Below the pieces are notes generated by a model. It worked only from the letters and a program-made list of their open reading frames with translations, was not told where the DNA came from and ran no database searches. Of a stretch of 64,000 nt of DNA, positions 11,399 to 20,289 are shown in pieces (positions within the stretch are counted from its first letter, which is position 1; every line of letters starts with the position of its first letter). Made by a program: the position numbers and the translations under genes. Where the stretch lies: assembly GCA_024643405.1 (NCBI GenBank), contig JAHENA010000003.1:30249-94248 (forward strand). The letters are read 5' to 3'. The stretch comes from Flavobacteriales bacterium (lineage in GTDB: Bacteria; Bacteroidota; Bacteroidia; Flavobacteriales; Flavobacteriaceae).

Positions 11399-12694
11399 TT
11401 GAAAGATAAACAAGCGCAAATTAGAAAATTTCTTTTTGTCTCAAAGTGGGGCGAATCATTAGATATTGTAAATTCCATTAAGGCAGAAGGAAATGAAGTC
11501 AAATTTTATATTGAAGATAAGACTTCAAAAGAAATAGGTTATGGGTTCGTGGATAAAGTCACCCATTGGGAAAAGTTCATTGATTGGGCCGATATTATTA
11601 TTTTTGATTATACCGGATATGGTAAAATTGCCAGTCAGTTAAGAAGTGCAGGTAAATTAGTGATTGGAGGAACGGAGTATTCAGATAAACTTGAATTAGA
11701 TAGAAATTTTGGTCAGTCTGAATTGCAAAAACATAAAATTAAAGTAATTCCGTCAAAAGAATTTACATCTTTTCATGATGCTATTACATATATTGAAAAC
11801 AATCCTAATACCTATGTCATTAAACCTTGTGGAGAAACTCAAGAATTAAAACAGTTGTTGTTTGTAGGCAGTGATGATGAAGGTCTGGATGTGATTAGAG
11901 TACTTAAAGCCTATGAAAAATCATGGGGTAATGATTTTGGTAATTTTCAATTACAGCGTAAGGTAAAAGGGGTTGAAATTTCAATTGCTGCGTTTTTTAA
12001 CGGCAAAGAATTTATATATCCTATCAACATTACTTTTGAACATAAAAAATTGTTTCCAAAGGAATTGGGTGTTTCAACTGGTGAAATGGGAACCAGTATG
12101 TTCTGGACTAAAGACTCCCCAATTTTTGATGCAACTTTATTAAAATTTCAAAGCACATTAGCAAAAGATAACTTTGTTGGCCATATAGATATTAATTGTA
12201 TTGTGAATGGGAATGGAATATATCCTTTAGAGTTTACCTCAAGATTTGGGTATCCTCAAATATTTATTCAACGTGCAGGAATAAATGAACCCATGGGAGA
12301 ATTTTTTATAAAAATTGCTTCCAAGCAAACCTTCAAAATAAACGTTAAAAAGGGATTTCAAGTAGGTGCTTTTATTGTAGTGCCGCCATTTCCTTATGAT
12401 GACAAAAAAACATTCAATCTATTTTCTAAAGACGCCGTGGTTGTTTTTAAAAAGAATGGAAGAGAAGGGGTTCATCCTATGCATCTAAAGAAGGTTAATG
12501 ATGAATGGCTTATTACCGGTAATACAGGTATTGCGGTATTAGTGACAGGTAATGGTCAAACCATGAAAGATGCACAGAAAATGATGTACAATAGAATTAG
12601 TAATGTGATTATTAATAATGGCTATTATAGAACAGATATAGGCGATAGATGGAGTGAAGACTCAGACAAACTTTGGTCGTGGGGTTTATTATAA
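11399..12694 (+). CDS. PurD-like ATP-grasp ligase
   Basis: The 431-residue protein looks like phosphoribosylamine-glycine ligase in length and fold: an N-terminal Rossmann-like part (KFLFVSKWGESLDIV), an ATP-grasp part with YVIKPCGETQELKQLLFVG (about 140-158), VKGVEISIAAFFNG (about 194-207), and the metal-binding segment HIDINCIVNGNGIYPLEFTS (about 262-281). It lacks the typical PurD opening motif with GxGxRE, so it may use another amine or phosphoribosyl-like substrate. The start is TTG at 11399. No in-frame ATG or GTG is available upstream before a stop, and none downstream near the N-terminus. It is followed after 21 bases by a GNAT gene, suggesting a two-gene unit. Its true reaction is not known to me. 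Confidence 0.75.
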   Translation: MKDKQAQIRKFLFVSKWGESLDIVNSIKAEGNEVKFYIEDKTSKEIGYGFVDKVTHWEKFIDWADIIIFDYTGYGKIASQLRSAGKLVIGGTEYSDKLELDRNFGQSELQKHKIKVIPSKEFTSFHDAITYIENNPNTYVIKPCGETQELKQLLFVGSDDEGLDVIRVLKAYEKSWGNDFGNFQLQRKVKGVEISIAAFFNGKEFIYPINITFEHKKLFPKELGVSTGEMGTSMFWTKDSPIFDATLLKFQSTLAKDNFVGHIDINCIVNGNGIYPLEFTSRFGYPQIFIQRAGINEPMGEFFIKIASKQTFKINVKKGFQVGAFIVVPPFPYDDKKTFNLFSKDAVVVFKKNGREGVHPMHLKKVNDEWLITGNTGIAVLVTGNGQTMKDAQKMMYNRISNVIINNGYYRTDIGDRWSEDSDKLWSWGLL

Positions 12695-12715
12695 ATTATA
12701 ATTATCTACTTTCAA

Positions 12716-13171
12716 ATGACTTTTAATCTTTGTTTAAATTATGAGCAGTTTTTTAAAATATTACCAGAAGATTGGAATGATTATATTTTAACTTTTTGGG
12801 AAGATTTTAAATCAACAACGGAATGTTATGTATTAGTTGAAGATAATCAGGTAATTGCAGGTGGTTTGGTTTTTTCAAAATGTCCTCCGGATATGTTATA
12901 TGCCATTATTGAAACAAATAAATGGTTTGAAAAGGGGTATCTTTATTTAGGTTTTATTTTTGTTCTGGAAGAAAAACGACATCAAAATTTGGGCTCCGTT
13001 TGGATAAACAATTTAAAAGCAAAGTTTCCTAATCAAAAGTATTGGTTAACCATTGAAAATCTCAAACTAGATAGTTTTTATGTAAAAAATGATTTTAAGA
13101 AAGTAAAATCACTTTTTAATGGAGATCAGGAAGAATGGCTTTATGTATTTGAGCCTAAGGTTTTAAGGTAA
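12716..13171 (+). CDS. GNAT-type acetyltransferase-like protein
   Basis: This 151-residue protein has the order of a GNAT fold: a strand with CYVLVEDNQVIAGGLVF (about 37-53), then an acyl-CoA binding region FIFVLEEKRHQNLGSVWI (about 82-99) that resembles the V-x4-R/Q-x2-G-x-G/A loop, then FYVKNDFKKVKS near the end, as in many GNAT enzymes. The similarity is moderate. It follows the PurD-like ligase by 21 bases and probably shares its transcript. It converges with the DUF192 gene, with only four bases between the two stop codons. The substrate is unknown. Confidence 0.6.
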   Translation: MTFNLCLNYEQFFKILPEDWNDYILTFWEDFKSTTECYVLVEDNQVIAGGLVFSKCPPDMLYAIIETNKWFEKGYLYLGFIFVLEEKRHQNLGSVWINNLKAKFPNQKYWLTIENLKLDSFYVKNDFKKVKSLFNGDQEEWLYVFEPKVLR

Positions 13172-13175
13172 TTGT

Positions 13176-13670
13176 TTAGTTGGAATAATAAATACTGTCA
13201 CCAATGTTTAAGTGCCAGACATCTACTAAACCAGCATTAATTTCCAAGACGTATTTTGCGGGTAATTCAGAAGGTAAAGAACTTTCATCATAAGGTTTAG
13301 CATTTTTCTGAAAGCTTACAATGTGTTTATTTTCATTGATGTATATTAGATCCAATGGAATCTTTGTGTTCTTCATATAAAAAAACCGTTCTCTGCTATC
13401 ATCAAAAATAAAAAGCATGCCCTGATTTGATTTCATTGAAGTTCTGTACATCAACCCTGTTTGAATTTCATAATCATTATCGGCAATTTCAATATCTAAG
13501 CCGATTTTAGTTGAATCTGAAGTTTTTTTAACAATAACTAAGTCACCTTCTTTTTTAAAAATTACATCAGAATGTTTGATGGTCTGTACTTCTTTTTTAC
13601 AAGAATTAAAACTCAAAGAAATACAAACTAAGATCAATAAAAAAACTCTGAATGAATAGTTCCCTGACAT
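13176..13670 (-). CDS. DUF192 family lipoprotein
   Basis: The 164-residue product has a lipoprotein signal (LVCISLSFNSCKKE, lipobox Cys near residue 24). The DUF192 core is seen in IADNDYEIQTGLMYRTSM, GMLFIFDDSRERFFYMKNT, IPLDLIYIN and KYVLEINAG. DUF192 proteins are small beta-rich envelope proteins of unknown role. The gene begins one base after the lgt stop, so it is translationally tied to lgt, whose product makes such lipoproteins mature. Confidence 0.88.
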   Translation of the reverse strand: MSGNYSFRVFLLILVCISLSFNSCKKEVQTIKHSDVIFKKEGDLVIVKKTSDSTKIGLDIEIADNDYEIQTGLMYRTSMKSNQGMLFIFDDSRERFFYMKNTKIPLDLIYINENKHIVSFQKNAKPYDESSLPSELPAKYVLEINAGLVDVWHLNIGDSIYYSN

Positions 13671-14600
13671 TTATTTAACTTCTGTTTTTGGCTTATAGAC
13701 AAACATAAAATAGAGTCCGATAATAATAAAGGGAATGCTCAACCATTGGCCAGTATTAAAACCAAACCAATTAATGTACTCATCACCCTGCGGTTCTTTA
13801 ACATATTCTACAAAAAAGCGAATAGTCCATAATAAAATTAAAAACAACCCAAATAGGAAACCTGTTTTGTTTTTTAAATTAGTTTTTGAATACACAAACC
13901 AAAGAATTAAGAATACAAAAATATAAGAAAATGATTCATAAAGTTGTGCAGGATGGCGATAAGGTACTGCATCTAGAAGATTTTGAAACTGAGGATTATC
14001 CGTTACGGCATCATAGGCTTTCTGTACATTTTTAATACCTGTAAGTCTAACGACTTCACTTTTATAATAATAGTCTTGAATGAAACGTACACCGAAATTG
14101 GAATCGGTTACTTTTCCAATAATTTCTGAATTGATAAAATTCCCTATTCTGATAAAAACTGCTCCAGAAGCTACAGAAATAACCACTCTATCCAATATCC
14201 ACAATAAGGATTTGTAGTTATACTTTCTTCTATATAAATACATCCCCACAATAATACCTATAGCTGCACCATGACTTGCTAGGCCTTGAAAACCTGTAAA
14301 TTCAAATCTCGGATTCGTTCTGATAGGAAGAAAAATGCTCCAGAAGTCTTGAGTTATTAATTCTGACTGGTAAAATATGACATGACCTAATCTGGCACCA
14401 ATCATGGTCGCTAAAACCGTGTATATGAATAATGGATCTAAATATTCCAGTGAAACCTTTTCTTTGGTGAAAATTCGTTTCATGATATACCAACCAATTA
14501 AAAAAGCGACGATCCACATGAGACTATAAAAGTGAAGCTTAAAATTTCCTAAAATTTCAATACCAGTTAGCGGATTCCAGTCAAACTTTAATAAATACAT
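13671..14600 (-). CDS. lgt: Prolipoprotein diacylglyceryl transferase
   Basis: The 309-residue inner membrane enzyme moves diacylglycerol from phosphatidylglycerol to the lipobox cysteine of prolipoproteins. Around seven membrane helices are visible. The Lgt signature is present as RIGNFINSEIIG (about residues 150-162, with the key Arg and Asn). GLASHGAAIGI near residue 106 carries the catalytic-region histidine, and HPAQLYES near residue 218 is conserved. An insertion rich in charged residues before HPAQ makes it longer than the E. coli enzyme (291 residues), as is common in Bacteroidota. It precedes a DUF192 lipoprotein gene. Confidence 0.95.
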   Translation of the reverse strand: MYLLKFDWNPLTGIEILGNFKLHFYSLMWIVAFLIGWYIMKRIFTKEKVSLEYLDPLFIYTVLATMIGARLGHVIFYQSELITQDFWSIFLPIRTNPRFEFTGFQGLASHGAAIGIIVGMYLYRRKYNYKSLLWILDRVVISVASGAVFIRIGNFINSEIIGKVTDSNFGVRFIQDYYYKSEVVRLTGIKNVQKAYDAVTDNPQFQNLLDAVPYRHPAQLYESFSYIFVFLILWFVYSKTNLKNKTGFLFGLFLILLWTIRFFVEYVKEPQGDEYINWFGFNTGQWLSIPFIIIGLYFMFVYKPKTEVK

Positions 14601-14689
14601 AGGTTCTAAATTTTTCTATGTAAAGATAATAGATTGGTATTACTTATAGAATGTTTCCAATAATAAATTGAATTTAAAAGAAGCTTCAT

Positions 14690-14713
14690 AAATTCTCTTC
14701 AAATGAAGAGAAT
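14690..14713 (-). terminator. Inverted repeat after the cyclophilin-FKBP gene
   Basis: A perfect 9-bp inverted repeat, ATTCTCTTC-AAAT-GAAGAGAAT (14692-14713), lies just downstream of the leftward immunophilin gene. There is no strong U tract, so it may be a weak terminator or an RNA-stabilising hairpin. Confidence 0.4.
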
Positions 14714-14719
14714 ACAAGA

Positions 14720-15850
14720 TTATTTTGTGAGTTCTAATATTTCAACTTCAAAAATTAAGTTTGATTTTGGTGGAATTATGGCATTACCTGTTTCCCCGTA
14801 TGCTAAATAAAAAGGAATGAATAAGGTTGCTTTATCACCAACAGATAGCTGTTGTAATCCTTCTTTAAATCCGGTAATCATCTTAGCATTAGCGCTTAAG
14901 TCTGCTTTTATGGGCTGATAATCATTATTGGTTTTTCTTTCTTCATCAACTGAATCCAGGGCTTTAGCTATGTCTAATTTACTGGTTTGAAGTAATTTGC
15001 CATCTTCAAAATATACCGTGTAATTAATTAAAACTTTTGAATTTTCATTTAATTCTTCGCCAGTACCGTTTTCAGTAACTAAAAATTGTAAACCAGATGA
15101 TAGTAATCTAGATTTGTTTTTCTGAGCGTCAAATTTTTTCTTTGTAGCCTTTAACAGTTCCTGTTCTTTTTGAATACGCTTTTTTTCTATTCGTTCTAAT
15201 TCAGCAAAATGATTGATAAAAATATGAGCAGCATCAAAGGTTTTAGCATTAACGCCTACTTTGATAATATTGACTTCTTTTAGGGTCACATCTTCAATTG
15301 GTTTGTCATCTTCTTCTGAAGTTTTAACCTTAGAGATAGAATCTAGAACATCAAAACCTATAACTAATTCACCAAAAACAGAATGTACATTATCTAAATT
15401 CGGATCTGCAATCTCAGTTATATAAAACTGACTCCCATTAGTTTTTGGACCATCATTAGCCATACCTAAAATACCTGGTTTGTCATGCTTTAAATCCGGC
15501 ACAAATTCATCGTCAAACCAATACCCAGGATTGCCATTTCCTGAACCTGATGGATCACCGCCTTGTATGATAAAACTATCAATAACTACGTGAAAAATAG
15601 TGCCATCATAAAACTTTTTGTCTCGGTATAAACTATCTACTAATGTGTTTGTGCCATCCGCAAGCGATACAAAATTAGCAACCGTATTAGGTGCTTTTTT
15701 ATAATATAATTTAGCTACCATGACGCCTTTCGAGGTTATAAATTCTGCATAAATGCCATCAGTAAGGTCAGGGTATTTATTCTGGCATGAAAAACATAAT
15801 ATTAAAAATAAAAATGGAATAAACTTATATGTATATTTTTTTGTATCCAT
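14720..15850 (-). CDS. Dual cyclophilin-FKBP peptidyl-prolyl isomerase lipoprotein
   Basis: The 376-residue protein starts with a lipoprotein signal (FLILCFSCQNK, Cys near residue 22). A cyclophilin domain covers about residues 33-195: FYDGTIFHVVIDSFIIQGGD, GILGMANDGPKTNGSQFYIT and NVHSVFGELVIG. A Lys-rich helical linker (about 205-255) leads to an FKBP domain (about 255-376) with VLINYTVYFEDGKLLQTS, MITGFKEGLQQLSVGDKAT and IPPKSNLIFEVEILELTK. It thus joins both major prolyl isomerase families in one envelope protein, probably to fold exported proteins. The gene follows gldI by 12 bases in the leftward operon. Confidence 0.9.
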   Translation of the reverse strand: MDTKKYTYKFIPFLFLILCFSCQNKYPDLTDGIYAEFITSKGVMVAKLYYKKAPNTVANFVSLADGTNTLVDSLYRDKKFYDGTIFHVVIDSFIIQGGDPSGSGNGNPGYWFDDEFVPDLKHDKPGILGMANDGPKTNGSQFYITEIADPNLDNVHSVFGELVIGFDVLDSISKVKTSEEDDKPIEDVTLKEVNIIKVGVNAKTFDAAHIFINHFAELERIEKKRIQKEQELLKATKKKFDAQKNKSRLLSSGLQFLVTENGTGEELNENSKVLINYTVYFEDGKLLQTSKLDIAKALDSVDEERKTNNDYQPIKADLSANAKMITGFKEGLQQLSVGDKATLFIPFYLAYGETGNAIIPPKSNLIFEVEILELTK

Positions 15851-15862
15851 ATAAAATCTAAT

Positions 15863-16402
15863 TTACTTTTCTGAGATGGCATAAACAGTCACTTCACAAA
15901 TAATAGGAATATTTGTGCCAATTCTATTTTGGTCACCATAATAACCATAAGCCTTTTGTGAAGGAAAAAGAAAAGTAACTGTTTCACCTGTTTTCATAAG
16001 TTTTAATCCTTCGCGCAAACCTGTGAAAATTTCTTCTTGATCCATGGCATAAGATTGATTTTTTAGGTCATCCTTGGAGTAGATAGTTGCGCCATCTAAA
16101 GTTTTAACGTTATAATCGAAATTTACAATATTGCCAAACGAGGGTGTTTTTAATGAGTCAACATCCGTTTTAATATTATAATAATACCAAAAACCACTTT
16201 GAGAGGATAAGTACTCTACCTTTTTTTCGGATAGAATCTTTTGAATTTTAGCTTGTTCTTTAGCATTTAGTTTTTTATTTCGCTCTACTGAGACATCAAT
16301 AAAAGAACCTGTTTTTACCGAAATTGGTTTTCTGGCTTCTGGCGACTTACAGCCAATAAAAAATAGCATCGCTAATACTAATAAAAATATTTTATTCATC
16401 AT
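15863..16402 (-). CDS. gldI: Gliding motility lipoprotein GldI, FKBP-like
   Basis: The 179-residue lipoprotein has a clear lipobox (LAMLFFIGCKSPE, Cys near residue 18). The C-terminal two thirds is an FKBP-like fold: GNIVNFDYNVKTLDGATIYS, EEIFTGLREGLKLMKTGETV, TFLFPSQKAYGYYGDQN and IPIICEVTVYAI. Size, lipobox and fold match GldI, which is needed for gliding and T9SS function in Flavobacterium johnsoniae. The start overlaps the end of the DHH gene by 11 bases. ATG codons at 16402 and 16399 are both possible. It may instead be a plain FKBP lipoprotein, but the context favours GldI. Confidence 0.8.
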   Translation of the reverse strand: MMNKIFLLVLAMLFFIGCKSPEARKPISVKTGSFIDVSVERNKKLNAKEQAKIQKILSEKKVEYLSSQSGFWYYYNIKTDVDSLKTPSFGNIVNFDYNVKTLDGATIYSKDDLKNQSYAMDQEEIFTGLREGLKLMKTGETVTFLFPSQKAYGYYGDQNRIGTNIPIICEVTVYAISEK

Positions 16403-17411
16403 TCAGGGCATTTGAATAGTCAGGTAATATAGCAATAAATTTATTAATAGTATCATTTAAAGACAGTTCACTTCTTCCTCCAGCAGCATTAATATGACCA
16501 CCTCCGTTAAAATGCAATCTCGAGAAATCATTTACCGAAAAGTTTCCTTTTGAACGTAAGGACATTTTTATAATACCTTCTTGTTTATCTTCAATAAAAA
16601 TAACTGCAAAAACTATATTTTCCAATGAAAGGCCATAATTTACTACACCTTCAGTATCACCTTTTTTGAAATTATATTTATTTAATTCATCTTGAGATAG
16701 TGTAATATAGGCAGTTCTTAATTCAGAAATAACTTTTAAATTATTAAGGGCGCAACCTAATAATTGAAGCCTTTCATAACTATTTGTGTCATAAACTTGA
16801 TTGTGTATATAAGCACCGTTGGCGCCTTTTTCAATTAAATCAGCTACAATTATATGGGTATTACTGGTTGTACAAGGAAATCTAAAGGAGCCAGTATCGG
16901 TCATAATCCCTAAGTACAGACAGGTTGCAATATTTGAATCAATGAGATGGGTATCTCCCAACAGATGAATGAATTGATAAACCATCTGACATGTAGAGCT
17001 CATACTCACATCAGAATAAATGAATTGGGCGTAATTATCTGGAGATTGATGATGGTCTATTAAAATTTTAATTGCCGTGCTTTTTTCTAAAACGGTTTCC
17101 ATATTACCAGTTCTGTGCAAAGCATTAAAATCAAGAGTAAAGATAAGGTTTGCCTTTTCAATTAAGCTATTACAGGTTTCTGTTTGATAATCATGAATTA
17201 ATACCTGATTGTTGCCTGGAATCCATTTTAAGAAATTTGGATAGTCATTGGGACATATAACCGTTACATTATGTTTGGACTGTTTTAAGTAATGATATAA
17301 TCCCACAGTTGAACCCATGGCATCACCATCTGGGTTTTTATGAGGAACGATTACAATGTTTTTTGGAGAAGCTAATAATTTTTTTATTTTTTCAATTTCT
17401 GGATCTTTCAT
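16392..17411 (-). CDS. DHH/DHHA1 phosphoesterase, NrnA-like
   Basis: The 339-residue cytosolic enzyme has the DHH family motifs: IVIVPHKNPDGDAMGSTVGL (about 19-38, metal ligands H and D), LIFTLDFNA (about 90), ILIDHHQSPDN (the DHH motif, about 117) and MTDTGSFRF (about 170). The DHHA1 part ends with FNGGGHINAAGG (about 303-314). Relatives act as oligoribonuclease (nanoRNase) and pAp phosphatase, or hydrolyse cyclic dinucleotides. Which substrate applies cannot be read from sequence. It heads the leftward operon with gldI, the immunophilin, lgt and DUF192 genes. Confidence 0.9.
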   Translation of the reverse strand: MKDPEIEKIKKLLASPKNIVIVPHKNPDGDAMGSTVGLYHYLKQSKHNVTVICPNDYPNFLKWIPGNNQVLIHDYQTETCNSLIEKANLIFTLDFNALHRTGNMETVLEKSTAIKILIDHHQSPDNYAQFIYSDVSMSSTCQMVYQFIHLLGDTHLIDSNIATCLYLGIMTDTGSFRFPCTTSNTHIIVADLIEKGANGAYIHNQVYDTNSYERLQLLGCALNNLKVISELRTAYITLSQDELNKYNFKKGDTEGVVNYGLSLENIVFAVIFIEDKQEGIIKMSLRSKGNFSVNDFSRLHFNGGGHINAAGGRSELSLNDTINKFIAILPDYSNALNDE

Positions 17412-17448
17412 AAGAAGCGAATATACAATTTTTTAAAATTGGATAAAC

Positions 17449-17478
17449 TTGTTTATAATAAGAAATACATTACTTTTG
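17449..17478 (+). promoter_or_regulatory. ndk promoter, -33 and -7 elements
   Basis: TTG at 17449-17451 is followed after 19 bases by TACTTTTG at 17471-17478, a near-ideal Bacteroidota promoter. The leader to the ndk ATG is about 75 bases. Confidence 0.75.
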
Positions 17479-17560
17479 CACGAAAATTAACAAAGGGTTG
17501 ATTTCTTATTCTCTTAAGAAGAATTGAGTACAATTAAAAAAGATTAAATTAAAATTACAA

Positions 17561-17980
17561 ATGGTAACAAATAGAACATTCACGATGCTAAAGCCAGATG
17601 CTGTTGAAAAAGGACACATTGGTGCTATATTAGAAAAAATTTCAGTTTCAGGATTTAGAATTGTAGCAATGAAACTAACTCAAATGACAAAAAATGATGC
17701 AGAAGCATTTTATGCTGTTCATAAAGAACGTCCATTTTTTGGAGAATTAGTTGAATATATGACAAGAGGTCCAATTGTAGCTGCAGTTTTGGAAAAGGAA
17801 AATGCGGTTGAAGATTTTAGAACCTTAATTGGGGCGACAAATCCAGCTGATGCAGCTGAAGGAACTATTCGTAAATTATTTGCAAATTCAATCAGTGAGA
17901 ACGCGGTTCATGGAAGTGATAGTAATGACAATGCCGCTATTGAAGGTGCTTTTCATTTCTCAGGAAGAGAAATGTTTTAA
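17561..17980 (+). CDS. ndk: Nucleoside diphosphate kinase
   Basis: The 139-residue enzyme transfers the gamma phosphate of ATP to nucleoside diphosphates through a phosphohistidine. [15 protein letters not shown] opens the fold. [15 protein letters not shown]-type sequence near residues 108-120 carries the catalytic histidine in AVHGSDS. The length is typical. It has a clear promoter and a strong bidirectional-looking terminator, so it is monocistronic. Confidence 0.97.
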   Translation: MVTNRTFTMLKPDAVEKGHIGAILEKISVSGFRIVAMKLTQMTKNDAEAFYAVHKERPFFGELVEYMTRGPIVAAVLEKENAVEDFRTLIGATNPADAAEGTIRKLFANSISENAVHGSDSNDNAAIEGAFHFSGREMF

Positions 17981-17992
17981 ACTTTAAACTTT

Positions 17993-18035
17993 AAAAAGAA
18001 AAGCCTGCAACATTGTTGCAGGCTTTTCTTTTTAT
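17993..18035 (+). terminator. Strong terminator after ndk
   Basis: A 19-bp perfect inverted repeat (17993-18011 with 18015-18033) with a 3-base loop; its core is GCCTGCAAC/GTTGCAGGC and its outer part is A-rich/T-rich on the two sides. It could act in both directions. Confidence 0.95.
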
Positions 18036-18054
18036 TATAATATTTTATTTAATC

Positions 18055-18083
18055 AAAAAAAAGCCTATCACTTGGATAGGCTT
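18055..18083 (-). terminator. Terminator after the cold shock gene
   Basis: On the minus strand a 9-bp stem (AAGCCTATC, loop, GATAGGCTT; 18061-18069 and 18075-18083) is followed by a T run. It lies 27 bases after the cold shock gene stop. Confidence 0.85.
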
Positions 18084-18110
18084 CTAACTTGTAAAATGTT
18101 AAAGTATATT

Positions 18111-18302
18111 TTAGATTACTTTTACGTTTACTGCGTTCAGTCCTTTTTTGCCTTCTTGCAAATCGAATTCTACTGCATCACCTTCACGAATTTCATCGAT
18201 TAATCCAGAAATGTGTACAAAATGTTCTTTGTTGTTGCCATCTTCAATAATGAATCCAAAACCTTTTGAATCGTTGAAGAATTTTACTGTACCTTTACTC
18301 AT
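18111..18302 (-). CDS. Cold shock protein, CspA family
   Basis: The 63-residue protein is a single cold shock domain that binds single-stranded nucleic acid. RNP1 is seen as KGFGFIIED (residues 13-21) and RNP2 as HFVHISGL (residues 27-34). The start MSKGTVKFFND is canonical. A perfect -7 element 27 bases upstream leaves a leader of only about 20 bases, too short for the long structured cold shock leader of E. coli cspA. Confidence 0.95.
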   Translation of the reverse strand: MSKGTVKFFNDSKGFGFIIEDGNNKEHFVHISGLIDEIREGDAVEFDLQEGKKGLNAVNVKVI

Positions 18303-18329
18303 TGTTTAAATATTATAAAAATTAAGTGA

Positions 18330-18337
18330 CAAAGATA
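18330..18337 (-). promoter_or_regulatory. -7 element of the cold shock gene
   Basis: On the minus strand the bases read TATCTTTG, a perfect TAnnTTTG and identical to the gyrB element. Confidence 0.6.
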
Positions 18338-18388
18338 AACTATTTATTAAGATATTTATAATAATTATATTTTTATTTTTATTGGTAA

Positions 18389-18685
18389 TTAACGCAATAT
18401 CAGTTTTTTAATAATTTCTTTTCCTAATTCTTCATTTAACATGGAAATGATTTTTTCTTTACCATAGCTTAATTCTTCTCGAAGTACGCTTGAACTAAGC
18501 TGAACAAATAAGGTATTTCTCTCTAATTGCACAGCGGTTGTATAATGGTTTACACCATTTCCCATAAGTTTAGCCCAAGCATCAGCAACGTTCACTTTGT
18601 TTAATCCAGTTTCTAATTTATTGGTTTGAACAAATTCTTTTAAAGCATCTGAGATACTTATATGCTCATTATTGCGTTTTGCCAT
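18389..18685 (-). CDS. DUF721 (DciA-like) protein
   Basis: The 98-residue protein matches the DUF721 family: ISISDALKEFVQTNKL, VADAWAKLMGNGVNHYT, LFVQLSSSVLREELSYGKE and IISMLNEELG. Longer members such as DciA help load the replicative helicase. It is next to recF in a replication/repair setting. Its ATG overlaps the upstream lipoprotein stop as TAATG, which implies coupled translation. The helicase-loading role is inferred from the family. Confidence 0.85.
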   Translation of the reverse strand: MAKRNNEHISISDALKEFVQTNKLETGLNKVNVADAWAKLMGNGVNHYTTAVQLERNTLFVQLSSSVLREELSYGKEKIISMLNEELGKEIIKKLILR

Positions 18686-19101
18686 TAGTTTGAGTTGATG
18701 GGCTTATAGGATTTATAAATATAAATATTCCTTTCGGCATTAATAATTTTTAATTCTTTTTCATTTGCGAATAAAATAGTTTCTTTCCATTTTGAAAAGT
18801 TGGTTTCATAATAAATATTTAAACTATCATTTTCTATTTGGAGATTAAACGCTTCAGCATCATTTGTACCTTCAAAAGAACCATTTAAAGTAGGTTTTAA
18901 TTTTTTTCTAAAACCATTTAAACTGTCATTAACATTAAAATAGTCAATAAATTCATTGTAATTATAATCATGTACTTCACCAGAAGCTAATATGACTTTT
19001 TCAATTTCCCAGTATCCGTCTAAATGTTTAAGATACTCTTCTTTATTCTTTTGACAGCTTATGTTAATAATAATAAATAGAATGATTGACAGTCGCTTCA
19101 T
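18685..19101 (-). CDS. Small lipoprotein of unknown function
   Basis: The 138-residue product begins MKRLSIILFIIINISCQKNK, a lipoprotein signal with Cys at residue 16. A longer frame overlapping the end of recF is possible but would hide this signal, so the ATG at 19101 is chosen, four bases after the recF stop. The body (HLDGYWEIEKVILASGE, FNLQIENDSLNIYYETNF, LKIINAERNIYIYKSY) looks like a small lipocalin-like beta barrel. It sits between recF and the DUF721 gene. No function is assigned. Confidence 0.8.
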   Translation of the reverse strand: MKRLSIILFIIINISCQKNKEEYLKHLDGYWEIEKVILASGEVHDYNYNEFIDYFNVNDSLNGFRKKLKPTLNGSFEGTNDAEAFNLQIENDSLNIYYETNFSKWKETILFANEKELKIINAERNIYIYKSYKPINSN

Positions 19102-19105
19102 ATTA

Positions 19106-20185
19106 TTAAAGTTTAAAAATTTCATAAGATTGATGTACTTGTTTAATAGCATTTTCAGTTCTGTCGGCATGCGTATCGCTAATAAAAATTTGTCCAAAAT
19201 TTTCATCATCTACTAATTTAATAATTTGTGAAACACGCTGTTCATCTAATTTGTCAAAAATGTCATCTAGAAGCAAAATGGGATCATCACCACTTTGCTT
19301 TTTTATAAAATCAAACTGAGCTAATTTGAGTGCTATTAAAAATGATTTTTGTTGGCCTTGACTGCCAAACTTTTTTATAGGATGCTCTTCAATATTAAAA
19401 TGTAAATCATCCTTATGGATACCCACACTGGTATATTGTAAGGCTTTATCTTTATTGATTTGATTCTTCAGGAGCATATCTAAACTGTTTTCAAACAAAT
19501 CACTTTGATACACCAAACTTACCATTTCGTTGCCATTGCTTATGGCTTTGTAACGAGATTTAAAAATGGGAATAAATTCTTTTAAAAAGTCCTCACGTTT
19601 TTTAAAAATTTTGGTACCATAATCTGTTAATTGATTATTGTAAATTTCTAAGGTGTCCGCATTAAAGGTGTGATTTAGTGCAAAATATTTTAATAACGCA
19701 TTGCGCTGTGTAAGAATTTTATTGTAATTAATTAAATCAACTAAATACGCTTTATTGCTTTGCGAAATTACACTATCAATAAATTTTCGTCGGGTATCAC
19801 TACCTTCAATAATTAGGTCTCTGTCAGCTGGTGATATAATAACTAAAGGCAAAAATCCAATATGTTCACTAAATTTTTCATATTCTTTGCCATTGCGTTT
19901 AATTATTTTTTTTTGTCCACGTTTTAAACTAATAATAATTTTTTCTGGCTGATTATGTTTTAAATAATCACCATTTACTACAAAAAAATCCGAGTCATGT
20001 TTTATATTTTGTGTAGCAACTGGATTAAAATAGCTTTTTCCGAAAGATAAATGATAAATAGCATCAAGTACATTAGTTTTTCCAATGCCATTATTTCCAA
20101 CAATACAGTTTATTTTATCGTTGAAAGTGAATATTTTGCTATCAAAATTTTTATAATTAAGTAATGAAAGTGATTTTAAAATCAT
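19106..20185 (-). CDS. recF: DNA replication and repair protein RecF
   Basis: The 359-residue SMC-like ATPase helps load RecA at gapped DNA. The Walker A motif is [17 protein letters not shown] (about 29-45). The signature motif is [20 protein letters not shown] (about 265-285). Walker B is [15 protein letters not shown] (about 298-312), and the D-loop/H region contains [11 protein letters not shown]. The length is normal. It starts a leftward three-gene operon. Confidence 0.96.
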   Translation of the reverse strand: MILKSLSLLNYKNFDSKIFTFNDKINCIVGNNGIGKTNVLDAIYHLSFGKSYFNPVATQNIKHDSDFFVVNGDYLKHNQPEKIIISLKRGQKKIIKRNGKEYEKFSEHIGFLPLVIISPADRDLIIEGSDTRRKFIDSVISQSNKAYLVDLINYNKILTQRNALLKYFALNHTFNADTLEIYNNQLTDYGTKIFKKREDFLKEFIPIFKSRYKAISNGNEMVSLVYQSDLFENSLDMLLKNQINKDKALQYTSVGIHKDDLHFNIEEHPIKKFGSQGQQKSFLIALKLAQFDFIKKQSGDDPILLLDDIFDKLDEQRVSQIIKLVDDENFGQIFISDTHADRTENAIKQVHQSYEIFKL

Positions 20186-20289
20186 ACAAAAAGTAACTTA
20201 AAGCCTTTTTTATTGTAATTGGAATAAAAGACCGTGCAAATTATTCAAAAATAACAAATAAATAACCTTTAATTTATGAAGAAAAATTA

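Noticed and set aside
18303-18388. Cold shock RNA thermosensor in the cold shock gene leader
   Set aside because: The perfect -7 element leaves a leader of only about 20 bases, too short for such a structure.
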